Positions 12,927 through 21,068 of a DNA stretch of 26,142 bases are shown here, piece after piece; the stretch's first letter is position 1, and the number at the start of each line of letters is the position of its first letter. A model generated the notes under the pieces. That model saw only the letters and a program-made list of their open reading frames with translations. It was not told the DNA's origin and ran no database searches. The position numbers and the translations under genes were made by a program. The DNA comes from a virus: positions 12,957 through 39,098 of IMG/VR virus record IMGVR_UViG_3300000101_000048. One strand, 5' to 3'.

Positions 12927-14225
12927 ATGAGTACAGAAACAACTACAGAAAAAAGAACTGTGAATAGTAAAGTAGAACAAGTAGACGTAAACTTAGATGA
13001 AATTTTTGCAGCAGCTCCGGGTGCAGCAGAAGTAATCACTCAAGATGAAAAACCTGCACAAAGTATCTTCTCAAGAGGAGAAAAAGCTGATATGTCATTT
13101 GCTGATCCTGATGTTAATGATACAGATGATCTAAACTCTAAGGTAGAAGCAGAAGATACTACTATTGAAACTGTTGATGAAGAAGGTAAAGAGAAAGAAG
13201 TAGAAAAAATTGATATTGATGATGTAATAGATTCAATTGACCAATCAACTGAAGAAGAAGAAAAAGAAGAAAAAAGAGGCAGGAAGAAAATTTCTGGTAT
13301 AAGTGATGTGTTTAGCAAACTTATTAAAGATGATAAGATTGTTCCTTTTGATGATGACAAGGAGTTAGATGATTATACAGCTAAAGATTGGGAAGAACTT
13401 ATCCAAGCAAACTTAGATGAAAAAGCTAATCAAGTAAGAAGAGAAACTCCAAAACAATTCTTTGAAAGTTTACCAGAAGAATTACAAATAGCTGCACGCT
13501 ATGTTGCTGATGGTGGTCAAGATATGAAAGGCTTATTTGCTACTCTAGCATCTGTTGAAGAAAACAGAGGGTTGGATATCAAAAAAGAAAAAGATCAAGA
13601 AAGAATTATAACTGAATACTTATCTGCAACAGGATATGGTAATTCAGAAGAGATTGCTGAAGAAATAGAAATTTGGAAAGACTTAGGAAAGCTTGAAAGT
13701 CAAGCTGGTAAGTTTAAACCAAAACTAGATAAGATGCAAGAGAAAGTTGTTGCAAGAAAATTGCAAGAACAACAACTCAAGAAAAAGCAACAAGAGCAAG
13801 CATCTCAACAATACATGAAAAATGTATATGAAACATTAAAAGGTGGAGCAATAGGAGAAATTAAGTTGGACAAGAAGACACAAGCCATGATATATAATGG
13901 TTTAGTTCAACCTTCTTATCCTTCTGTTAGTGGTAAAAACACTAACCTATTAGGACATCTATTAGAAAAATATCAATTTGTTGAACCAAACTACGGATTA
14001 ATATCTGAAGCACTATGGTTATTGCAAGATCCTACAGGATACAAAGCAAAAATTATGGACAAAGGTGCTCAGGCATCTGTAGAAAAAACAGTGAGGAAAC
14101 TTAAAACTGAACAAGCAAATGCAGGTGGGTCCGCATCATTAGGTGTAAAGGATAGTGAACCAGCTACGCAAAGAACAGCTAAAAGAAAGATTCCAAGAGC
14201 TAACAACATATTTAAAAGAATTTAA
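12927..14225 (+). CDS. Scaffold-like protein between portal and capsid, 432 aa
   Basis: I use the ATG at 12927 instead of the upstream in-frame ATG at 12891. The latter overlaps the probable promoter -7 box, while 12927 follows the leader motif shared with two other genes. The protein is very acidic in its first 130 residues (many E/D, including STEEEEKEEKRGRKK), then helical with LPEELQIAARYVADGG (about 175-190). A Lys/Gln-rich coiled coil follows (about 260-300), then a basic C-terminus ending RKIPRANNIFKRI. Acidic, coiled-coil proteins coded just before the capsid gene are usually scaffolds. The basic tail could contact the capsid shell. No catalytic protease motif is visible. Confidence 0.72.
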   Translation: MSTETTTEKRTVNSKVEQVDVNLDEIFAAAPGAAEVITQDEKPAQSIFSRGEKADMSFADPDVNDTDDLNSKVEAEDTTIETVDEEGKEKEVEKIDIDDVIDSIDQSTEEEEKEEKRGRKKISGISDVFSKLIKDDKIVPFDDDKELDDYTAKDWEELIQANLDEKANQVRRETPKQFFESLPEELQIAARYVADGGQDMKGLFATLASVEENRGLDIKKEKDQERIITEYLSATGYGNSEEIAEEIEIWKDLGKLESQAGKFKPKLDKMQEKVVARKLQEQQLKKKQQEQASQQYMKNVYETLKGGAIGEIKLDKKTQAMIYNGLVQPSYPSVSGKNTNLLGHLLEKYQFVEPNYGLISEALWLLQDPTGYKAKIMDKGAQASVEKTVRKLKTEQANAGGSASLGVKDSEPATQRTAKRKIPRANNIFKRI

Positions 14226-14279
14226 TTAAGTAAATTAAATATAAACAAAAACAATTATTAATCAAAAACAATCAAATTT

Positions 14280-15899
14280 ATGGCAACTCCAGTATTAAAT
14301 AATGGGATTTTCCTACGTGATACAAGCTACAAAGCAAGTTCTCATGTTGATTCTTATCACCTAACCCAAATGCTTGGTAACTCTGAGCCTATGGATATGG
14401 GACCAATTGATCTATGGGCTATGACCCAAAAGGTAGAAATGCCTTTGTATCAAATGGCTTCATTCGGTGGAAAGAATACAATATTAGTAGACAACGCTAG
14501 AGGTGAGTACAAGTGGCAAACTCCTATTGCACAAGATCTTCCCTACGTAGTAGCGGATATTGAACCAGCCAATGCAAGCAAAGGTATTGACGGAACACTA
14601 TTCAAGATCAAAATTAACAAAAGAACTTTTGGACATGGTGACATTATTACTTATGATAAGTATAATGGACTTGAACTTTACATCACAGCTGATGATATTA
14701 TCCCAGCAGGTGACGGTTTTGTTTACACTGTTCAATTAGTTAACAACAACAATGCAGCTATCTTGGATAACAAGTATTTAGCTAAAGGTACAAAGTTCTT
14801 CAGAAAAGGTTCTGCAAGAGGTGAGTACGGAGAAAGATTCTCTGATATTGAAACTGGTTCTGGTTTCCGTGAATTCTACAACTTTGTAGGAGGAGCAGAA
14901 GCACACGTACACTATTCAGTATCTTCAAGAGCAGATTTAATGATCAAAGGCGGATTAAACGCTGATGGTACTGTACCTGTTACTGAAATCTGGAGAAACT
15001 TCAACACAGATCCAAACAATCCATCAGTACCTAGTATTGAAGGACTTGTAGCAAATATGGGTAAAGCAGGCGCTAGAGAAGCATTTGAAAATGGAACTCT
15101 AACAAGAACTTTCATTACAAATATGGAAGCAGCTCACTTATCTAAAATTGCAACGGATATTGAAACTTACCTAATGTGGGGTAAAGGTGGTAGAATTAAA
15201 CAAGATGGACCAGATGATATTAGATTATCTGTAGGTTTATGGTCACAGTTAGATAACTCTTTCAAGAGAGTATATAACAAGTCATCATTTACTCTTGATA
15301 TGTTTAAGTCTGAACTTTATAACTTCTATCAAGGTAAAGTTGAATTCAAAGGGCCAGACCCACAAAGATCACTTGTTGTACAAACAGGTATTGGAGGTAT
15401 GCAGTTAATCAACAAAGCAATTGCTGATGAAGTGTATGGTTCAGGTCTAGTTCAAAATGCAACTGATATTGGAGCCGTTAAAGGTTCTGGTATGGATTTA
15501 GATTATGGTTTTGCTTACACAAGCTTTACTATTCCTTTCTTAGCTAACGTTAAGTTTGTACTGAATCCAGCATTTGATAACTTAAACACAAATGATATTG
15601 AGAATCCATTAATTGATGGAAGACCTCTAAGTTCTTATAGCTTTATTATCTTTGATGTAACTGATGAAGGAAATGACAACATTCACTTGTTGAAACTTTC
15701 TTGGGATAATCAACTTAAGTGGTTCTACCAAAATGGTACTATGGACTACATGGGAAGAACTCAAGGGTTTGCATCTTCTGGAAACTTCAATGGATATAGA
15801 GTATATATGACTCAGACTATGCCAGCTATTTGGGTTAAGGATCCAACCAAAGTTCTTAAAATTGTAATGAGAAACCCTGTTACAGGCGGATCATTCTAG
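14280..15899 (+). CDS. Major capsid protein candidate, 539 aa
   Basis: Position after the portal and scaffold-like genes, length, and the balanced composition with many Gly/Asn turns fit an HK97-fold capsid protein. Recognisable stretches include FFRKGSARGEYGERFSD (about 173-189), FREFYNFVGGAEAHVHYSVSSRADL (196-221) and the long-helix-like segment with LSKIATDIETYLMWGKGGR (about 285-303). I recall similar HVHYSVSSRA-type sequences in capsid proteins of uncultured Bacteroidota phages. The gene is followed 13 nt later by a strong terminator (15912-15948), which would cap a high-abundance transcript, as expected for a capsid gene. A search or structure prediction would settle the fold. Confidence 0.78.
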   Translation: MATPVLNNGIFLRDTSYKASSHVDSYHLTQMLGNSEPMDMGPIDLWAMTQKVEMPLYQMASFGGKNTILVDNARGEYKWQTPIAQDLPYVVADIEPANASKGIDGTLFKIKINKRTFGHGDIITYDKYNGLELYITADDIIPAGDGFVYTVQLVNNNNAAILDNKYLAKGTKFFRKGSARGEYGERFSDIETGSGFREFYNFVGGAEAHVHYSVSSRADLMIKGGLNADGTVPVTEIWRNFNTDPNNPSVPSIEGLVANMGKAGAREAFENGTLTRTFITNMEAAHLSKIATDIETYLMWGKGGRIKQDGPDDIRLSVGLWSQLDNSFKRVYNKSSFTLDMFKSELYNFYQGKVEFKGPDPQRSLVVQTGIGGMQLINKAIADEVYGSGLVQNATDIGAVKGSGMDLDYGFAYTSFTIPFLANVKFVLNPAFDNLNTNDIENPLIDGRPLSSYSFIIFDVTDEGNDNIHLLKLSWDNQLKWFYQNGTMDYMGRTQGFASSGNFNGYRVYMTQTMPAIWVKDPTKVLKIVMRNPVTGGSF

Positions 15900-15911
15900 A
15901 ACTAAATAATT

Positions 15912-15948
15912 AAAGGGGAGGGGTTAAACCTCCTCCCTTTTTATTTTA
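15912..15948 (+). terminator. Terminator after the capsid gene
   Basis: AAAGGGGAGG (15913-15922) pairs with CCTCCCTTT (15932-15940) with one bulged G. The loop GGTTAAACCT can pair further on itself. A T-rich tail TTATTTT follows. The stem is G+C rich against an AT-rich background. Confidence 0.85.
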
Positions 15949-15967
15949 ACCTTTAAAATATTATAAA

Positions 15968-16165
15968 ATGGCACTAGATATTCAAAGACAAAATAAAACA
16001 TATGAGTTTTCAAATTCAAGTGTTTCCAAAATACTTGCTTCAAAGGCAGTTGGTAAAGATATTTTAGCAAGAGATCACGCAGATGATACAGCAGCAAAAG
16101 CAGCTGGATTAGCTAAAGGTGATATATATCATACCACAGGAGCTTTAAAAATAGTTGTTGGGTAA
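15968..16165 (+). CDS. Small virion protein, decoration or fibre type, 65 aa
   Basis: The C-terminal half (DHADDTAAKAAGLAKGDIYH followed by TTGALKIVVG) is a short module I recall from many phage structural proteins: an A-A-A-x-A-G-L-x-x-G-D-x-Y-x-T-x-G-x-L-K pattern that forms a small beta element. The N-terminal half (IQRQNKTYEFSNSSVSKILAS) could anchor it to the shell or tail. It is a complete gene of its own, bounded by strong terminators on both sides (15912 and 16181), so it can be expressed at its own level. That layout suits a decoration or head-fibre protein. The exact role is inference. Confidence 0.75.
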   Translation: MALDIQRQNKTYEFSNSSVSKILASKAVGKDILARDHADDTAAKAAGLAKGDIYHTTGALKIVVG

Positions 16166-16180
16166 AAGTCAAAAAACTTT

Positions 16181-16204
16181 AGCAAGGGTAAAACCTTGCT
16201 TTAG
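16181..16204 (+). terminator. Terminator after the 65-aa virion protein
   Basis: AGCAAGG (16181-16187) and CCTTGCT (16194-16200) form a perfect 7-bp stem with loop GTAAAA. The downstream T-tract is short (TTA), while AAAAAA lies on the upstream side, so it may also act for leftward transcripts. Confidence 0.65.
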
Positions 16205-16233
16205 AAATTAGTAATAAAATGTACATAATAATG

Positions 16234-16241
16234 TACTTTTG
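16234..16241 (+). promoter_or_regulatory. Possible -7 box before the gene at 16280
   Basis: TACTTTTG fits the Bacteroidota TAnnTTTG -7 consensus and lies between a terminator and the next gene. No TTG is found 17-21 nt upstream, so the promoter is incomplete by consensus. The leader further down contains TTAATTTAAAACCAAA (16259-16274), shared with the genes at 3536 and 12927. Confidence 0.45.
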
Positions 16242-16279
16242 ACTGTGAATAATAATTATTAATTTAAAACCAAAGTAAA

Positions 16280-17296
16280 ATGAGTGATTACACTATTGTA
16301 GAAAAGTATCAACAGACTAAAAACCAATCTGTTGCAATACGTCCCTTTTTTAATCCCAACAGAGAAAATATGGGATTAGAAAAATATGGCCTATCATTGC
16401 ATGATGGAGTTTTCCATGAGGAATCTTTAGCATGTTTAGAAATGAATGGCGTAAAAAGGTATGTAACAGGACTTAATGAATTTGCACCGGAAGTTAAAAT
16501 GTTAGCTCCAAAAGAAAAGAAAGCAAAGATTGAAGAAATTAGATCTGTTGTTGCAACGCTAGAAGCTGAATTAGCTGCTAATGTAGTTGATCCAAAAGAT
16601 AAAGATTTTTGGAATAACTTGACTATTATGAGTCCTAACAATGATAAGTTTTGGGATAAGATTAGTTTAAGATGTGGTAATGAACCAGTATTCTTAGATC
16701 CAGAAGTTGACCCATATGATAGAATTAAACTGTATGCTGTTAAAGCAGGTGGTTTTTCTATTGTTGCAGGATCATTGAAAGAGGCTAAACAAAACCCAAG
16801 AGGAGTTAAGTTTTACCTTGATACTTTAGAAGAGTCATTAACAACAAGAACTGAATTAACTAAAGTTAAAAATAAAGCTCTGGTTGAATTACAAAAGATG
16901 TTTGATGGTAACACTACCAAGTTAATGTATGTATCTAAAATATGTGATGTAAACAGTACTCAGTACGTTAAGTCAACACCTAATGACATTCTATATGAAA
17001 ATATGAATGATTATATTGAAGGTCACGGTTCTGAATCAAACAAGAAAAGAGCAGCTCAAAACTTCCTAGATGTGTCAACACTATCTGCTGAAGAGATTAA
17101 ACTAAGAGCATTAATTAAAGATGCTTTATTTTACAGATTTCTTGCAACAAAAGCAGGAGGATGGATTGAGCCACTAGATAGTGGAATTAGATTGGGTAAA
17201 TCTCCATCAGAATGTTTAGATTTTCTAATGGATCCAAAGAATGAAGAAACATTAATTTCTTTAATGGAAAAAATTGAACCGTACTGGAATTCATAA
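16280..17296 (+). CDS. Conserved-looking structural-region protein, 338 aa, unknown function
   Basis: A soluble protein of mixed helices and strands, without signal peptide or membrane segments. Blocks that look folded are AIRPFFNPNRENMGLEKYGLS (about 19-39), a helix PKEKKAKIEEIRSVVATLEAE (about 76-96), FWNNLTIMSPNNDKFW (107-122), and the C-terminal helical part (FYRFLATKAGGWIEPLD). I do not recognise a family. It opens a new transcription unit after a terminator, carries the TTAATTTAAAACCAAA leader, and is followed by a connector-like gene 10 nt downstream. The neighbourhood indicates a virion or assembly protein. A head-completion or internal head protein are options that the sequence does not separate. 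Confidence 0.72.
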   Translation: MSDYTIVEKYQQTKNQSVAIRPFFNPNRENMGLEKYGLSLHDGVFHEESLACLEMNGVKRYVTGLNEFAPEVKMLAPKEKKAKIEEIRSVVATLEAELAANVVDPKDKDFWNNLTIMSPNNDKFWDKISLRCGNEPVFLDPEVDPYDRIKLYAVKAGGFSIVAGSLKEAKQNPRGVKFYLDTLEESLTTRTELTKVKNKALVELQKMFDGNTTKLMYVSKICDVNSTQYVKSTPNDILYENMNDYIEGHGSESNKKRAAQNFLDVSTLSAEEIKLRALIKDALFYRFLATKAGGWIEPLDSGIRLGKSPSECLDFLMDPKNEETLISLMEKIEPYWNS

Positions 17297-17306
17297 ATAC
17301 TAAATA

Positions 17307-18008
17307 ATGGAAAATAATACTCTACTTATAAAACTTAAGCAACGTTTGAATAAACTTGATAGTCAAGATTATGATAACATAGAATGTTGGCAGTTTGTAG
17401 AAGCTTTTAATAAAGCTCAGGTTGAGTGGTGTAGAAGAAACTTACACGGAGGTAATATGTATAAAGAGGGTGATGAATTATCTAAAAGAAGAATAGATGA
17501 TTTACAACCTCTTCTTATAGAATTATCACTTACAGGTAATGTTTTTCCTGACTATTTTGAAACTGATAATTTTCCCATTGAAACATATATGGAATTTAAG
17601 AAAGTTACTACTAGAGCAAAAGATGATTGTTGTACACCAAGATCAATGACAGTTTACTTGGCTGAAGAAGCTAATGTAGAATTGATAATGAGGGATCCTT
17701 TAAAGAATCCTGACTTTGAATGGGGTGAAACATTTTGTACTATGCTAGATAACAGAGTAAGAATATACAGAAAGAATTTTGATATTGTAGACCCAGTATT
17801 AACGTATTATAGACAACCAACTTTAATTCAAGTACAAGGTTGTGTTGATCCGTATACAGGTAATGTTAGTTTATTTAATGTTGAATGTGAATTTAAAGAT
17901 GATTTAGTAGAAGTAATACTAGATGATACAGCTGCCTTGATTGGAGGAGATATAGAAAATATGTATCAAGCCCAAAGAGGTGCACAAGCTGCAGAAAGAA
18001 ATAATTAA
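17307..18008 (+). CDS. Head-tail connector-like protein, 233 aa
   Basis: The N-terminal helix QDYDNIECWQFVEAFNKAQVEW (about 19-40) and the C-terminal helix DDLVEVILDDTAALIGGDIE (about 203-222) bracket a beta-rich middle. Helical bundles of this kind with a VEVILDDTAALI-like end are common in phage adaptor or head-completion proteins that bind the portal ring, such as the gp4 or gp10 types. Three Cys lie in DDCCTPR and GETFCTM. It follows the 338-aa gene by 10 nt and precedes a 124-nt leader. The assignment is from gene order and helix pattern only, so a connector role is likely but the exact class is not known. Confidence 0.65.
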   Translation: MENNTLLIKLKQRLNKLDSQDYDNIECWQFVEAFNKAQVEWCRRNLHGGNMYKEGDELSKRRIDDLQPLLIELSLTGNVFPDYFETDNFPIETYMEFKKVTTRAKDDCCTPRSMTVYLAEEANVELIMRDPLKNPDFEWGETFCTMLDNRVRIYRKNFDIVDPVLTYYRQPTLIQVQGCVDPYTGNVSLFNVECEFKDDLVEVILDDTAALIGGDIENMYQAQRGAQAAERNN

Positions 18009-18132
18009 TATATAGTTTTTAAAAAAAAATGATTATATTATTATAGTAACACAGATGTTACAACCAGAGTAAACTGTTAAAATCTTTATATATAACCAGA
18101 GGGGGTAATGGTCCTCTCACAAATTAATAATT
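18009..18132 (+). promoter_or_regulatory. Structured leader before the 499-aa virion protein
   Basis: This 124-nt gap holds two hairpins, GTAACA-CAGA-TGTTAC (18046-18061) and AGAGG...CCTCT (18098-18117, 10-nt loop). The octamer AACCAGAG occurs twice (18062-18069, 18094-18101), each time near a hairpin. No consensus promoter and no T-tract terminator are visible. The second hairpin ends 16 nt before the start codon, so it could affect translation or message stability. Confidence 0.45.
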
Positions 18133-19632
18133 ATGGCATATTTTAATAATGCGTTTAACAAAACGTTTGTTGTGTCTTCAGTAGATTTAGCAGGTGGTGT
18201 AGCCACTAGTGCTTTGACTGCAGGACAACTTGCTTTAGTTGACGGATCTGATTGGGAATCAGTAGCACTACCAGGTGGTGCTGGAATTCCTGCAATTGGA
18301 ACTGGAGACCTAGGGTACGTTGTTCAAGGTTCTTTCTACACTAAAGACACAATTGGTAACAATCCAGGACATGGAGGTTACAAAGAATCAGTAAAATCTA
18401 AAGGGATTAACCCAAGATATCTTACTAGATTATGGAAAACAAATTGTCTTACTGCAAGTCAATCAACAGCTTCTTTATCTTTAGCTTCTGATTGTGCTCC
18501 ATGTGGTAAAACACAATTTATGAGAATTGATGTGAAGGGTTCACCTGCACTTAGATTCTTAAATCACAATGCATACTCAATTGGTGATTCAGCTAATGTA
18601 TGTTGCATAGATGGTCAAGAATATATTGACCCAGCTCTTATTTCTGCTACAATGGCTCAAATGGTTTTGTCAAATCCTTTGATCAAACCTTTTGTTGCTG
18701 AAGCTGATTTAATGGCAGTTGCAACTTCAACTTTATCTGCTGGTGGTACTGGTTATGTTGTAACAGCTGCACAAGGTGCTGCTTCAGCTACTTCTGGTAG
18801 TGCAACTGGTTCTGGATTTGCAGTAAACATTTTAACACTTGCAGCTTCTGATGCTATTGGATCTTATTCAGTTGCAGCAGCAGGGTCAGGATATGTTTCT
18901 GGTGATGTTTTAACTGTAGCTGGTGGAAACGATGATGCAACTGTATTAGTAGATAGTGTATCTGCTGGTGGTGTTGTTGTATCTGTAGTAACTGCAGGAA
19001 TCACAAGTCAAGCAGTTTATACTATTGATCAAGCAATGGGAACTGCAGCAAATGGAAACTATGTTGCTTCAACTGATCCAAACGGTGCTTCTAAAGTATC
19101 TGCTAAGGTATCATTTGTAGGAGCTTACGTTGACACAGTATTTGGAAACTGTTCTTTTGACACAAGAGATCACTTCAATGCTGAGCCTGTTGAAATCATT
19201 GTATCTTTACTAGATGAAACTGGTAATCCATGTAATGATTGTGGTGTTGCTACAATGACTCCAGGGTCAATGCAACAAACTCAAGGTGAAGAAGTAATAA
19301 GAGACTTAATCTTATCTGAAAGATACCGTCAATCTCCTTATAACCAAGGAAATGCTGATAGTGCTAGAATCAGAGAGATTGAATTATCTGATGAGCTTTT
19401 AGCTGCTGTTGATAGAAGTGCAACTTATAAAGCATACTACATTCAACATACTGTACCAAGGTTTAACAACCCAACTGGTGTATTTGACAATGACCAATAC
19501 GTATATAAAGTATTTGTTAAATGTTCAGATACAGCTGCTATTGGGCAGGTAGATGATCTCTTTGAAGGTCTTCAAGCATGGGCAGGTGACAATGGCAATA
19601 AAATTGCAATTGAAGCAAATGCAGTGTGGTAG
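18133..19632 (+). CDS. Major structural protein, 499 aa, with inserted surface domain
   Basis: The core segments at residues 1-196 and about 300-499 look like one protein split by an insert. N-terminal blocks include FYTKDTIGNNPGHGGYKES and KSKGINPRY; similar HGGYxESxKSKxINP blocks are familiar to me from uncultured marine phage virion proteins. The insert (about 197-300) is a Gly/Ala/Ser-rich beta domain with AAGSGYVSGDVLTVAGGNDD, a module found on many phage structural proteins and probably surface exposed. Several Cys pairs (CAPCG, NVCC, CNDCG) are present. The gene is monocistronic, with a strong terminator at 19658-19690. A tail tube, tail sheath or second shell protein is possible; I cannot choose between them. 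Confidence 0.75.
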   Translation: MAYFNNAFNKTFVVSSVDLAGGVATSALTAGQLALVDGSDWESVALPGGAGIPAIGTGDLGYVVQGSFYTKDTIGNNPGHGGYKESVKSKGINPRYLTRLWKTNCLTASQSTASLSLASDCAPCGKTQFMRIDVKGSPALRFLNHNAYSIGDSANVCCIDGQEYIDPALISATMAQMVLSNPLIKPFVAEADLMAVATSTLSAGGTGYVVTAAQGAASATSGSATGSGFAVNILTLAASDAIGSYSVAAAGSGYVSGDVLTVAGGNDDATVLVDSVSAGGVVVSVVTAGITSQAVYTIDQAMGTAANGNYVASTDPNGASKVSAKVSFVGAYVDTVFGNCSFDTRDHFNAEPVEIIVSLLDETGNPCNDCGVATMTPGSMQQTQGEEVIRDLILSERYRQSPYNQGNADSARIREIELSDELLAAVDRSATYKAYYIQHTVPRFNNPTGVFDNDQYVYKVFVKCSDTAAIGQVDDLFEGLQAWAGDNGNKIAIEANAVW

Positions 19633-19657
19633 TAAGTAACTACTAACCAAAATAATT

Positions 19658-19690
19658 GAGCAGGGGAGAAATCTCCTGCTCTTTTTATTT
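19658..19690 (+). terminator. Terminator after the 499-aa structural gene
   Basis: GAGCAGGGGA (19658-19667) pairs with TCTCCTGCTC (19672-19681), 10 bp with one G-U pair, closing a GAAA tetraloop. TTTTTATTT follows. It is one of the clearest terminators in the window. After it, TTG (19709-19711) and TATTTAAT (19728-19735) may be a weak promoter for the gene at 19749. Confidence 0.9.
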
Positions 19691-19748
19691 TATAATGTCT
19701 AGTTTTTTTTGTATATTATTTATATAGTATTTAATAAAAAAAAGTAAA

Positions 19749-20303
19749 ATGGCAGATAGACATATATTAAGCTTAGAAATACCTACAGTATCTAACTGTG
19801 ATTTGTTATGCATTAAAGATACAAGTCAGTATTCAAAAGATCTGGCAGTGGATTGTGAAGAGCTTTTAATTACTCTACCAGGCTATTCAGTTCCAGTACT
19901 CCTTAAAGTTACTAAAGGTTTTGACATGTGCCTTACAGCATGTGCATTAGCATTACAAACTGTTGATTGCGGAACAACTCAGCAAAAAATTCCAGATGGG
20001 ATATATATTATAAGATATAGTGTATCTCCAAATGAGAAAGTATTTGTAGAGTATAACCATTTAAGAACTACAAGGATACTTACACAATACTATGAAGTAC
20101 TATGTAGTTTAGATATAGAACCTTGTTTACCAGATTCTGAAAAACAAGATCTACTTGCAGAGATGCATTACATAAAAACAATGATTGATGCAGCAGTTGC
20201 AAATGTAGAATTTTGTCAATCTTCTGCACAAGGAATGCAGATATATAATTTTGCAAAAGCAAGACTAGATAAAATAACTTGTCCAACAGGAAATTGTAGA
20301 TAA
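19749..20303 (+). CDS. Hypothetical structural-region protein, 184 aa
   Basis: The N-terminal 120 residues are beta-rich with many Cys (CDLLCIK, CEELLI, CLTACALA, VDCGTT), followed by a helical C-terminal part (EKQDLLAEMHYIKTMIDAAV). The last residues are CPTGNCR. There is no signal peptide. It begins a unit of three small genes (19749, 20327, 20499) leading into the fibre genes. That position, before tail-fibre-type proteins, suggests a baseplate, connector or fibre-attachment part. I do not recognise a family, so function is unknown. Confidence 0.75.
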   Translation: MADRHILSLEIPTVSNCDLLCIKDTSQYSKDLAVDCEELLITLPGYSVPVLLKVTKGFDMCLTACALALQTVDCGTTQQKIPDGIYIIRYSVSPNEKVFVEYNHLRTTRILTQYYEVLCSLDIEPCLPDSEKQDLLAEMHYIKTMIDAAVANVEFCQSSAQGMQIYNFAKARLDKITCPTGNCR

Positions 20304-20326
20304 TATAAATAATAAACCAAATTATT

Positions 20327-20497
20327 ATGAGTAAATGTAAAATATGTAGTAGAACTTTTACATGCGGTTGTCAAAAAGCATATGATGAAACAGGAGCTGC
20401 AGTATGTAAAACATGTAAACCAGTAAAACAACAAACAGCAAGTAATGATTTGAATTTAGAACTTGCTAAACAAAAAATAAAAGATCTCACATCATAA
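20327..20497 (+). CDS. Zinc-ribbon microprotein, 56 aa
   Basis: Six Cys lie in the first 30 residues: CKIC (4, 7), CGC (13, 15) and CKTC (27, 30). This fits one zinc ribbon made by CKIC and CKTC, with CGC in between. The rest is a short polar helix (DLNLELAKQKIKDL). I recall similar CKIC...GCGC...HKTC microproteins next to virion genes in marine phages. It follows the leader AAACCAAA (20314-20321) and ends 1 nt before the next ATG, so it is coupled to the gene at 20499. A role as an assembly factor is inference. Confidence 0.72.
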   Translation: MSKCKICSRTFTCGCQKAYDETGAAVCKTCKPVKQQTASNDLNLELAKQKIKDLTS

Positions 20498-20498
20498 T

Positions 20499-21038
20499 AT
20501 GGGAAAAGCAAGAACAATATCAAATGCTGAGCATAAAGCTCAAATAGGTTTAATAAAGCAAATTGACGTAGAACAAAATTTTGCAAATCAAGCATATGCA
20601 GATTTTAAGTCACACAAGTTTGGTATTGAATCATGTTGTTATACTGATTTTCAAAATGCATTATTACAGAAAGAGCTGTGTGATTGGTTAAATGCATCAA
20701 GTAAAAAGGTTGTGGTTTCCACAGAAGTAGCAGGAGTATTTGTAGAACCTTTAGCAAAAATAAATTCAGGATCAAGTATCTCATGCCCATCAACACCAAC
20801 TAATGTATGTACTGTTTTAGATCTAGCATCTATTATTGGTGCAACAGGAACATTTACAGAATGCTTTACAAGTAATTCTAAACTATGGACTATAACACAT
20901 GACTTAGGAAAATATCCTTCTGTTACTGTAGTAGATGATAATAATGAAGTAGTAGTAGGAGCAATAGATTATGTTTCAACAAATCAAGTTACTGTTTCTT
21001 TTAATAGTCCTTTTGATGGATGTGCATTTTTAAATTAA
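20499..21038 (+). CDS. Tail/baseplate protein with C-terminal fibre-type beta domain, 179 aa
   Basis: Residues 1-70 are helical and polar (MGKARTISNAEHKAQIGLIK, DIEQ-like stretches and ELCDWLNASSKK). Residues about 130-179 form a domain I recall from many phage tail proteins: WTITHDLGKYPSVTVVDDN, then VGAIDYVSTNQVTVSFNSPF and a final GCAFLN. It is a small beta sandwich with a W-x-I/V-x-H-x-L-G-x-x-P-S-V signature. Such proteins sit at the base of tail fibres or on the baseplate. It ends 30 nt before the first fibre gene, so it is probably the adaptor for it. The domain call is good; the exact location in the particle is inferred. Confidence 0.82.
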   Translation: MGKARTISNAEHKAQIGLIKQIDVEQNFANQAYADFKSHKFGIESCCYTDFQNALLQKELCDWLNASSKKVVVSTEVAGVFVEPLAKINSGSSISCPSTPTNVCTVLDLASIIGATGTFTECFTSNSKLWTITHDLGKYPSVTVVDDNNEVVVGAIDYVSTNQVTVSFNSPFDGCAFLN

Positions 21039-21068
21039 ATAAATAATAACAACTAAAATAAAAAAACA

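Noticed and set aside
13040-13360. A Ser-rich antisense frame of 106 codons
   Set aside because: It is the complement of the Glu/Asp-rich part of the scaffold-like protein and has no signals of its own.
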